From positions 186,001-250,000 of the forward strand of contig JARBJD010000006.1 of NCBI GenBank assembly GCA_033064195.1: 64,000 bases of DNA, written 5' to 3'. Position 1 is the first letter of the stretch. Each line of letters begins with the position of its first letter. The position numbers were made by a program, and so were the translations under genes. Shown one piece after another: positions 48,926-57,321 of the stretch. The stretch is from Blattamonas nauphoetae. Its lineage: Eukaryota > Preaxostyla > Oxymonadida. Under the pieces are notes generated by a model, which was not told the origin of the DNA, did no database searches, and saw only the letters and a program-made list of their open reading frames with translations.

Positions 48926-49002
48926 TATCACTTTGGATCTGCGTGTATCCATTTTTCTAGATCTGCGCGTAGCGAAAATCGGATCTGCGCCTATACTTAA
49001 CC

Positions 49003-49011
49003 GGTCGCGTC
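49003..49011. repeat. 9-bp target-site duplication (right copy)
   Basis: GGTCGCGTC, identical to 46829-46837. It occurs once at the orthologous place in copy B (59064-59072, reverse strand). Confidence 0.9.
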
Positions 49012-50493
49012 CCTCCTCGCCAACGGCCCTCTCTTCGTTTCTATTCCTTCTCTTCAATTTCTTCTCTCTTATCAATCTCTGCTTTCTTCTTCCATTTCAA
49101 CAAGGCCATCAACCAAACTCCAGTCTGCATCTATCCTGCGTACAGAATCACCTCCCTCCAACTCTCCCTCACTTCCACAGATCAAACCAAAGTCCACCAC
49201 ATCGCAACCACTGCTCTCAGGTTTCCCTCTCTCTCCTCTCAACTCTCACTTCTCTTCTTCCCCCTCCATCTCAGCAAGTTCTACCAGCCAAACAAACACT
49301 TCACAATCCGAGCTGATCCATTCAATCCAAACTCAAATCAACCCCCTTTTCCAAACCGACTCTTCATCCTCTTCAACAACAGACACACAACCGTCCACGC
49401 CAGATCCATCCTCCGCCAATCCACTGCCCTCAGCCAACTCGCCACCTGCCACTTCGCCAACTTCAACTCTCTCCTCAACAACGCCCTCTTCCTCCAGTTC
49501 CAAGGATTCCACAAAATCAACGCCCTCCCCCACCCACACTTCATCACCATCGCCAACCTCTTCATCAACGCCCTCCAGACCTCCCTCCAATCCCTCTGGC
49601 CCCCCACTCTCGCTGGTGTCCATCACATCGAAGTCTGGCTCAGATTCGCCAAGTTGTCGGGCAGAGGACGAGTTGTCTTCGCTGAGCATCCACAAGGCGA
49701 GCACGTCTGCTTCTTCTCTCTTCATCTGCTCTTCCCCATTCTCTTCCCTCCCCAGACTGTCCACTCCATCCTCTCCCTCTCACACGGCTCCTTCCCTTTC
49801 TCCTTCAAATACACTTTCCCAATCGTTGGCGACATCTCAGTCAACGGCGTGCTGTCATCTTTCAGAAAGGGATGCGAACACTCAGACACTGAACATGATT
49901 TCACAACTCATTCCACATTCTCACTTCCATCCTCTGAAGCATATCCTTCAATCCCAACGCTGTCCCAAACATCGTCGTTTCCATCTCCAAACACCCTCAA
50001 ATATCCTGTGTTCGTCCCGAAACTCAATCTCCAACACATCTTCGCTTCCTCTCATCTCCCCGCAATCCCTCCTCCACTCCTCCCCACTCCCCCGCCCCTC
50101 CATCCTCTCTCTTCCATCTTCACCATCCGTCCCCTCCAAACCTCCACCCACAATCCAACATCTTCACAATCCAAATCAATTCCCACATTATCTCCTCAAT
50201 CACCCCCAAATCTCAATCCTCCGCAACACCCCACAGAACATCCCCTTCAAACTTCCCTGTCTCTCAACTCACCTCACTTTCCACAAATCCACCTCCCACA
50301 AATCGATCGTCTTCTTCTCTCCACAAATCAGCCACCACTTCCTTCTTCCAATTCATCCTCTCCTTCCTCCCTCCCTGATTCCATCCCGTTCGATGATGAT
50401 TTCGATGCATTTTCACAATTTTCTCCATATTCGCACAGTAATTCCGAATCATTCTCTCCATCCTTCTCCCCGCCTCCAGACAGATTCAATTGA

Positions 50494-51038
50494 GTCCTGC
50501 TTGTCTGTTGCCTTCACAGTCCCACAAATCTGTCAACATTCTCCATGACTTCAGTGCGTGCCAGTTCGGTTCAGTACGTTCTTTCACTTTTCGTTCCAAA
50601 AGGACTCAGCTTTCTGCAGATCAACACGAGCCTTCCCTAACAAGCGGAAGTTCATGTGAGATGCATCGATGAACAGGAACCAAACAATCACGACGAGAGA
50701 TAGACTAGGATAAAGGAGAGAAGGTCTCGAATGGTTGGATCTGTCCTGACACTTGATAAACAACTCCGACTGATATTTTATGTCCAAATTTTGAATTGCT
50801 TCTTTTCCATCAAGAAGAGAGTACAAATGACAGATTATATAATCAAAGAGAGAGATAAGGATCAATGCAAAATGGGGTCAAAGATGAGGATACAGATGAA
50901 AACGTCAGAATATCAACAAAGAAGGTGTAAGATATTGAGATAAATCGTTGGTGAGAATCTATATATACAATATGAAAGGCCATCTCGAAAGTGAGCGAAT
51001 TGTAAATTGTCGAGGGTCAGATCAATTCATCTCTTTCC
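50494..51038. other. Spacer; left part duplicated at 57.32-57.57 kb
   Basis: 50494-50754 belongs to the inverted duplication (3' flank of the copy A gene). 50755-51038 is unique AT-rich sequence and the upstream region of the gene at 51039. A TATATATAC word at 50960-50970 is the only promoter-like feature. Confidence 0.4.
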
Positions 51039-52901
51039 ATGGCAAACCTCACTCAACACTTCCTTTTCCAACCCATCTTCGAAGAACAACCTCGTGTGAT
51101 TTCCTTTTCATCATTTATTCCAGGTGAGTATCTCATTCGAGACATGTATCATTTGACAGAACACCACATTCTCGACTTCCTCAACGAAAATCACGTTTTC
51201 GGCTCTTTTCCCTCAAAAGAACCGTGCAATGCTGTAATTTTCACTTTCGAGGTTGAAAACTCTCTGGCAAGTGTTGAGGCCATGAATCATCTTTTGAGCA
51301 AAGGTTCGTGTGTCCCTGTCCACACCAACCACAGCTCGCACGATCGTCCGATCACAATCCTTCCCCTTCTCGCCCCAAAGTGCCTCCTCTTCACCACTTC
51401 TTCCCACAATCTCACAAATTACTGGAACAAACGACAAACAACCCTTCCCACTGACATCCAAATAAGTCCTCTTCCACAGCAACACCTCCCAGACGCGTCA
51501 ATCGTCATCTTCTCCGACAGTGAGACCGCAAGGAGAGTCCACGATTCATTTTCCAAAGTGAATGGCAAAGCATCCAATCCATGCAATTTCGCACGAGTCT
51601 TCGCGAAACAAGCCCACTTCGACAATCGAATCGAAATGACAATTACTATCGACTCCCATCCACCGAGAAATCTGTCCTGCGATGACAAGGCATCAATCGT
51701 CAATTCCCTCAACCACGCCATCAGTGACGAGATCTCCAAAAGACTCCAGCCTCGCTTTCCAGGCATCGAAGCGAAGGTCTTGTTGGATTGGAGAAACATC
51801 CGGACTGTCTTCCAGCCCAGACACAACTGGTCCAAAGACGAGGAGACGAGGACTGAATCAGAGGCATGGAAACATCACTTCACTGTTCATCTCACTCCCA
51901 CCCTCATCGCCCAGAAACACATCAACGATATGGCACAAATGTTGAGTTGTGGTTTCAGTGTCAACGCATCTCTCAGCGACGAAGCAAGTGATGTCACTGT
52001 CTCCGTCCAGTTCGTCAGAATCATCCCTCCCGAGTTGGTCAGAGAGACTCTCAGGAAACACCCTTCCCAACGATCGCCCATGTCTCGCTCTCCTCTCCCC
52101 AGCTCATCCATTGCGTTGTCATCACATCATCCTCCTCTTGTCCCTCCCTCCACAAACTCCACGAGCCGCAGACATGTCTCAGTCTCTCCATCTTTCTCTT
52201 TCTTCTCGAACCAGCCCTCTCCTCCTCCTTCCCTATCTCGTCTCTCTTCGCCTCACACCAAGTCTTCTGTTTCAATCTCCGATTTCCCTCCCCTCCCAAC
52301 CCCAAGCTTCACTCGCCACACCAACTCTGTCTCTCCTCAGTTGCATCCTCACATCTCTTCCGTTGATTCCAATCCTTCTTCTTTCTCATCTCCATCTAGT
52401 GCTCCTGATCCGAGACTCAATATGAACTCAAAAACATTCATTCCCAAACTCACCCTTCCCTCACCACTCCCCAATCAACTGTCTCCCTCTCGCTCTTCCT
52501 CTCACACCATCCCCCCTCCTCGAGATCCCTTCACCTCCATCGCTGCCCCCAGCGTCCTTGGTGATGGAGATCCATTCAATGATGGTTGGGAGGAACTGCC
52601 TCGCGACGATCTTGATTTCAGAGGGTTCACTATTCGTGGAGAAGACAGTGATGGAAGTGAACAAGTTGGAGAAGAGGTCGAAAGAGAGAACGACGACGAG
52701 TTGTACTCTCCTTGTCTATCACCTGACTCTGTTTGCAGTTGTGTCTGGAACGTTTTTGGCGATGATCGCAGACAAAGCCATGTCAGCAAACACGACAGTT
52801 GGAACGACGAGTTTGATTTCGACCAGTTCGCCCAATATGACAACGAAGGCGACGAAGACGATGAAATACGAAGTCTGTCAGCCAGTTCAGTTTCGTTCTG
52901 A
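51039..52901 (+). CDS. Hypothetical protein, third member of the duplicated family
   Basis: A single exon of 620 codons from ATG at 51039. The N-terminal 330 residues look globular. They align in order with the genes of copies A and B: LTQHFLFQPIFEEQPRVISF with a similar N-terminus, CNFARVF with CHFANFN, and IVNSLNHAISDEISKRLQPR with the corresponding helix. One strand-helix unit (ASIVIFSDSETARRVHDSFS) has RRM-like spacing but no RNP motifs that I trust. Residues 330-620 are serine/proline-rich, then acidic. The function is unknown. It differs from the duplicated copies in having no introns, so it is a distant paralog rather than part of the recent duplication. Confidence 0.6.
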   Translation: MANLTQHFLFQPIFEEQPRVISFSSFIPGEYLIRDMYHLTEHHILDFLNENHVFGSFPSKEPCNAVIFTFEVENSLASVEAMNHLLSKGSCVPVHTNHSSHDRPITILPLLAPKCLLFTTSSHNLTNYWNKRQTTLPTDIQISPLPQQHLPDASIVIFSDSETARRVHDSFSKVNGKASNPCNFARVFAKQAHFDNRIEMTITIDSHPPRNLSCDDKASIVNSLNHAISDEISKRLQPRFPGIEAKVLLDWRNIRTVFQPRHNWSKDEETRTESEAWKHHFTVHLTPTLIAQKHINDMAQMLSCGFSVNASLSDEASDVTVSVQFVRIIPPELVRETLRKHPSQRSPMSRSPLPSSSIALSSHHPPLVPPSTNSTSRRHVSVSPSFSFFSNQPSPPPSLSRLSSPHTKSSVSISDFPPLPTPSFTRHTNSVSPQLHPHISSVDSNPSSFSSPSSAPDPRLNMNSKTFIPKLTLPSPLPNQLSPSRSSSHTIPPPRDPFTSIAAPSVLGDGDPFNDGWEELPRDDLDFRGFTIRGEDSDGSEQVGEEVERENDDELYSPCLSPDSVCSCVWNVFGDDRRQSHVSKHDSWNDEFDFDQFAQYDNEGDEDDEIRSLSASSVSF

Positions 52902-52958
52902 TCCTTCACGAACTATTCATCAGTTCACACACAAACACCTTTTCCTATTCTGTAATTT

Positions 52959-53509
52959 TCATCTAGTTTCACTATTTCTTCTGTTTCTCGATCCAATGAA
53001 TGAAGAGAAACGAACATCGTGGTGATTTCCGAAGTGATGCAAATGTTGTGTGTGATGTGATGACGCTGATTCAAAGGATGTAGCCGAACGATGAACATTC
53101 TGTGTATGAGGAATCAGTGACTGAGATTGGGAGCAGATCGGTGGGACAGCAATAGAAGAAGACGGCTCCTCCGCGATTGTGAGGACAGTCGATCCCAAAT
53201 TCATTCCTTTATTTTCTGAATTCTTGACCATGAATGGTGAAGAATTGCTATTTGATGTGATCGAACTCGACGAAAAACGCACAGTCGAGCCAGTCACAGA
53301 ACAGATTCCACTTCCTTCCGAGTTCAGGATGGTGTGAACTCCACTTATCGAAAAGGTGCTATCCAGCACAGAAAACATGTGCTGTTGGTGGGCTATGGGG
53401 AGGAAGAGGGGCAGAAGTACAGGATTATCAAGAGCAGGTAGGATAGGACGTGTGGTGGGGAGCTCCGAGTTCAAAACCAAAAGGTTCTTGGTTTGCCATC
53501 ATCCAATCA
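52959..53509 (-). CDS. Weak hypothetical ORF
   Basis: A 173-codon minus-strand frame rich in serine and histidine, with no in-frame ATG at its head; an upstream ATG near 53500 would need a short intron to reach it. Some strand-like segments (TVRFSSSSITSNSNSS) but no domain. It lies tail to tail with the 51.0-kb gene. It may be a chance frame. Confidence 0.22.
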
Positions 53510-53621
53510 AGTCAATGTGTCAGTGTTGATGTGTACTCAACGTGTGTTGACGATGTAGAAATGGTGTTTCCCACTTTTCCCCAATAACGAACGTCATCCT
53601 GTTCTGTCTGGCAAATGACAG

Positions 53622-56408
53622 CTTAGGGGTCACTTGATCAACATGTTTATTCTAACATCGTTAATTGCTTATTGTTTAGCAATTGCAGAGTACAAGCAAA
53701 CTGTTGAACAGACAGCGTATGGATATAAAGGAACATACAAAAAGGAAAGTGGACAGGGGCCTTTCCCACCAGATGCAGAAACAATGAACTTTGAGCTTCA
53801 CATCGAAACTGAAAACCGTCTCCACTTCCGAATTTTCGACCCCTTGAAACCGAATCGCGAAATTCCGGATGTTATTCTTCCGGCGGAAGTGACAGAAGCA
53901 GCTCAGAACCCGAACTTCGAAATCACGTTCGAGAACAACGGAATGCAAGTGATTCGGAAGTCAACAAAGGATGTGATCTGGGATTCGTCGACGAGCACTC
54001 GGGGTCTTGTGTTTGCAGATGAGTTCATCCAGATTGACACGAGCACGTCTCACGTTCCAATCATCTATGGCCTTCACGAACGGCGAACGCGCTTTGCCCT
54101 TCCTTCGAAATTCAATTATTCGCTTTACACGGTTGATCGGAACACGCCAGCGGATGGAAAGGGGCTGTATGGGCAGCATCCGTTCTACGTTGAACTCCGC
54201 CCTGGTGGAGACTCGCATGGAGTGCTGTTCCTGAACTCGCATCCGTCTGAAGTTGAAGTTGAGCGCGGATTCATTTCGTTCCGTTCGATGGGCGGAATGC
54301 TTGATTTCTACATTCTTCTTGGACCATCTCAAGAAGATGTGATGAGGCAATACACCGATCTGGTTGGACGCCCTTGCCTTGTTCCTCAATGGGCAATGGG
54401 ATTCCACAACTGCAAGTGGGGATACAAAAGCTTAACAGAAGTCCAGGGAGTTGTTGACAGCTATCGTCAAAACAACATGCCGATTGACTGCATTTGGTTT
54501 GATATTGATTATATGAACGAATACCGACTGTTCACACTCGATCCAGTGAACTATCCTGGTGATAAACTTCGTGCATTCCTGAAAGAACAGAAGGAAACGC
54601 ATGGAACATACTCGACAGCGATTGTGGATCCCGGAGTGTTTGTCGACGAAAATTACGCCGCTTACAAAGAACTGGTTGCGAATAAGATGCATCTGAACAC
54701 TCCCCGTGGCGACATGTACATCGGAAAAGTGTGGCCTGGTTCGACGATTTTCCCTGACTTCTCGAACAACAATATCCAAGATTATTGGTACAAGTTCCAC
54801 AAAACATTCCTTGAGGAGATGCCACTTGATGGAATCTGGAACGATATGAACGAAATCGCAAACTTCTGTGACGGCTATTGCAACGAGTCGAAAGATCGAG
54901 AATATGCCTGGACACCCGCCAATCTCACAGTTCATCAGACGCCCACTGAACTGACATGCCACCATGGACCATGGCTGGAGGCTCGTGGATTCTATGGGAA
55001 CCAAGAAAACAAGCACACAGCTGAAGCGCTTCGAAAACTGCGACCTGGAAAGAGGTGTGACCCGTGACACTTCTGTTTTGGAGGATCAGAATCTTTCTCC
55101 TTCTCTCTGTTCTTCTCTTATCATTTTGTTTTTGTTCCTCATCTTTCACTCTTTTTGTTGATCTGTCTTTCACCTCATTCTCGTTTTCATATCGCTCTTT
55201 CAGACCGTTCATCCTTTCGCGAGCATCGTTTGTGGGAGCTGGCAGAACAAACACGATCTGGCTCGGAGACAACCACGGCACGTATTCGGACATGGAAGAC
55301 TCGATTGCTGGAGTGCTGACGTCAGGTCTGAGTGGTCTGCCTTATGTTGGAGCAGACATTGGTGGCTTCACGTGGGACAACGTGAAGGAGAAGCCGATTG
55401 ACCCAAACCTTGTGACTCGCTGGATTCAAGTTGGAACATTCCTTTATCCATTCTATCGCAACCACATTGATTCGTCGTCAGGATATCATGAATGGTATCG
55501 TTTTGGAGAGACGTACACAGCGATCAACCGAAAATTCATGGAAGAACGTCAACACATCCAATCACTATTTTACACTCTGATGTATGAAGAGAAGAAGAGA
55601 TTGATTTTCTGGAAAGATCGAGTGCTTTCTTATCAACGTTCTTTCATTCATGTTAATTCGTTCATCTCCGCTCTTTTTCTCTCCATCCGTGCTGATGACG
55701 ACTCTTTTGTGTTTTCTGTTGGGCAGGCATGAATCGCATCAGACAGGCGCGCCGATTGTGCGTTCGATGTCGTATGTGTTCCGATTTGATGGAGCGACGT
55801 ACGAGATTGACAACCAGGCGATGCTCGGGTCGACGCTTCTTGTGACGCCGGTGCTGAAGAACAACACAAACACAGTGAAGGGCTACTTCCCGCAAGAGCG
55901 GTGGTACGACTACTGGACGAACGAGGAAGACTCGCGCGTGACGATGAAGGGGGCAGAAGTCTCGCTTGAGACTCCACTGGACTCGATCAACGTGCACATC
56001 AAGGGAGGGTCGATCTTTGCTCGGCAACGAAAGAATGCTCTTGCGCTGTCGAAAATGTGGGACACTCCGTTCTATCTGACAGCAGCGCTGGACTCGTCGC
56101 TTCATGCGGAAGGCCAACTGTTTGTGGACAACCACGACGACAGCAATGACGAGAATGTGCTGCAGATGAAGTACACGTGCACGAACACGACGATGACAGT
56201 GCGTGCATTGAAGCGGGGATTCCGGACGAACCAGATTGTGGAAGGGTTCATGATTGTTGGATTGAAGCAAGCAGCGATTCGTCGAGTGCAGATCACACCG
56301 AATGTTGCGCCGTACAGTTTCAACTACAATGCGGAGAAAGGAAAACTGCAAATCCAGACGACCGGAAACGGATGGCCTGTGGGAACAGAACTGAACATTC
56401 AGTGGGCA
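53622..56408. repeat. GH31 inverted repeat, copy 2
   Basis: Partner of 32918-35703, opposite orientation. Recombination between the two would invert the 18-kb interval that holds the receptor-phosphatase, Mago and copy A genes. Confidence 0.85.
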
Positions 56409-56411
56409 TAA
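53634..56411 (+). CDS. Secreted GH31 alpha-glucosidase, copy 2
   Basis: Exons 53634-55054, 55204-55581 and 55727-56411 (introns 149 and 145 nt) give 827 aa, the same length and splice phases as copy 1. Signal peptide MINMFILTSLIAYCLAIA. Catalytic nucleophile Asp 404 in GIWNDMNE and acid/base Asp 496 in WLGDN are both present. The two copies read identically over the last 230 codons, even in their antisense frames, but differ at clustered sites in the catalytic domain, such as WGYKSLTEVQ, MNEYRLFTLDP and FCDGYCNESKD. It ends in TAA just where similarity to copy 1 stops. Head-to-head orientation with copy 1, about 18 kb apart. Confidence 0.92.
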
Positions 56412-56537
56412 TCATAATCAGGGGGAAAATCACACTTTCTTTTCTGTTTAACCGCTAAATCTGTAATTTGTACTCTCTTTTTGATGGAAAAGAAACAATT
56501 CAAAATTTGAATAATAAATATCAGTCAGAGTTGTTTA

Positions 56538-57319
56538 TACTGCCCGACACGACGTCCTGATCCGGCTGTAAAACTGATGTATTTTTCTGAATAGAGGCAC
56601 AATGTGGTTCAATTTTCTATGAATACTAATTTTGAGGGTTAGACACAGTTTGACAATAAAGTAGAAACCAAAAAATTCTGTGTGACGCGAAAACTGTAAA
56701 ATAAAAAAAATGATGGTCATGATGTTCGCGATATGACATCTGATCCACTTCATCCAGCTCGACCACTCTAATATTTCGTCATTTTTCCTTCATGAGAGTA
56801 ACACTCGAGGAGGCGGTCACCGTATGAGAGAACGATGTTGTCGATACTTTCTTGTGGGATCGATTTCCAGCATCTCACGATTGCTTTCCGCAGTGAGTCA
56901 ATTGTGTCATAAACTTCGAAATTCTCATATAATTTGGTAGTGAGCATTGCCCAGACGTGTTCAATTGGGTTCAAGTCGCTAGAGAGAGGTGGAAGGAATT
57001 TGTGACTGATATTCGCCAATTCAATTCGGGGAAGTTCCGTTTTATTCTTGTGCCAACCCGCATTATCGACAGAGACAATCTTGGAACCATTGTTGAGCGC
57101 AATCAGAGGCGAATCACGTGTCCTGTCGTTCTACGAATGTCCCCCAACTTTAGTATTTCACGTCATTCTCTTCTACTGTTCACTACAGTTCTTTCAAAAA
57201 AATTCAGGAGATGTCTAACCCCGTGGAGTTGAAGTAAGTGAAAAAGGAACTCTCATCTCTCTCTTGTTCTGTCAAAAAACAAAAAATACAGCCGGATCAG
57301 GTCGTCGTGTCGGGCAGTA
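56538..57319. mobile_element. Tc1-like transposon remnant (copy 2) with D34E transposase fragment
   Basis: 782 bp. The ends are inverted repeats TACTGCCCGACACGACGTCC and the matching right end, each followed by CTGATCCGGCTGTA, with TA target duplications at 56536-56537 and 57320-57321. The minus strand (about 57115-56771) encodes the C-terminal part of a Tc1-type DDE transposase: second Asp in SVDNAGWHKNK, then 34 residues to Glu in SSDLNPIEHVW. The N-terminal DNA-binding domain and the first catalytic Asp are absent, so the element is internally deleted. Same family as 26032-27485. Confidence 0.88.
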
Positions 57320-57321
57320 TA

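Larger units (their letters stand above)
46838..49002. mobile_element. Mutator-like DNA transposon carrying a host-like gene (Pack-MULE type)
   Basis: 2165 bp with terminal inverted repeats beginning GGTTAAGTATAGGCGCAGAT at both ends and extending about 90 bp. They contain three to four direct copies of the word ACGCGCAGATC. Both sides are flanked by a 9-bp direct repeat GGTCGCGTC (46829-46837 and 49003-49011). The paralogous copy at 59064-59072 has the same 9 bp once, an exact empty site. Nine-base duplications and long inverted repeats are typical of the Mutator superfamily. No transposase is visible; instead a B-box/coiled-coil gene fills the centre. The right repeat is interrupted by a 323-bp mariner MITE. 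Confidence 0.82.
46284..50493 (+). pseudogene. Paralogous hypothetical gene, copy A, split by a transposon in exon 2
   Basis: Exons recognised by comparison with copy B: 46284-46563, 46627-49220 (containing the transposon 46838-49002 plus the duplicated 9 bp), 49275-49704 and 49756-50493. Introns are 63, 54 and 51 nt. Middle residues such as LFILFNNRHTTVHARS and FIRKGCEHSD-like segments align with the gene at 51.0 kb, and both end in an acidic DDDFDAF-type motif before a serine/proline-rich tail. The middle part alternates strands and helices and might be RRM-like, but this is weak. The insertion should abolish the product unless the element is removed. The exact 5' end is uncertain. Confidence 0.6.
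45975..50754. repeat. Inverted segmental duplication, copy A (opened by a transposon)
   Basis: Apart from the 2174 bp of transposon plus target duplication at 46838-49011, this segment matches 57322-59926 in inverted orientation over about 2.6 kb, including introns and flanks. The left edge is near GTTCAGGATAT (45975). The right edge is near CTGTCCTGACACTT (50754). It carries one member of a paralogous gene family. Confidence 0.85.

Noticed and set aside
49333-49764. 143-aa acidic minus-strand ORF conserved in both duplicates (also 58173-58742)
   Set aside because: Antisense of the better-supported plus-sense exons; conservation is due to the recent duplication.
55662-56351. 229-aa ORF antisense to the GH31 last exon (also at 32801-33664)
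   Set aside because: Shadow of a strongly conserved sense exon; its conservation between copies only reflects the near-identical DNA.
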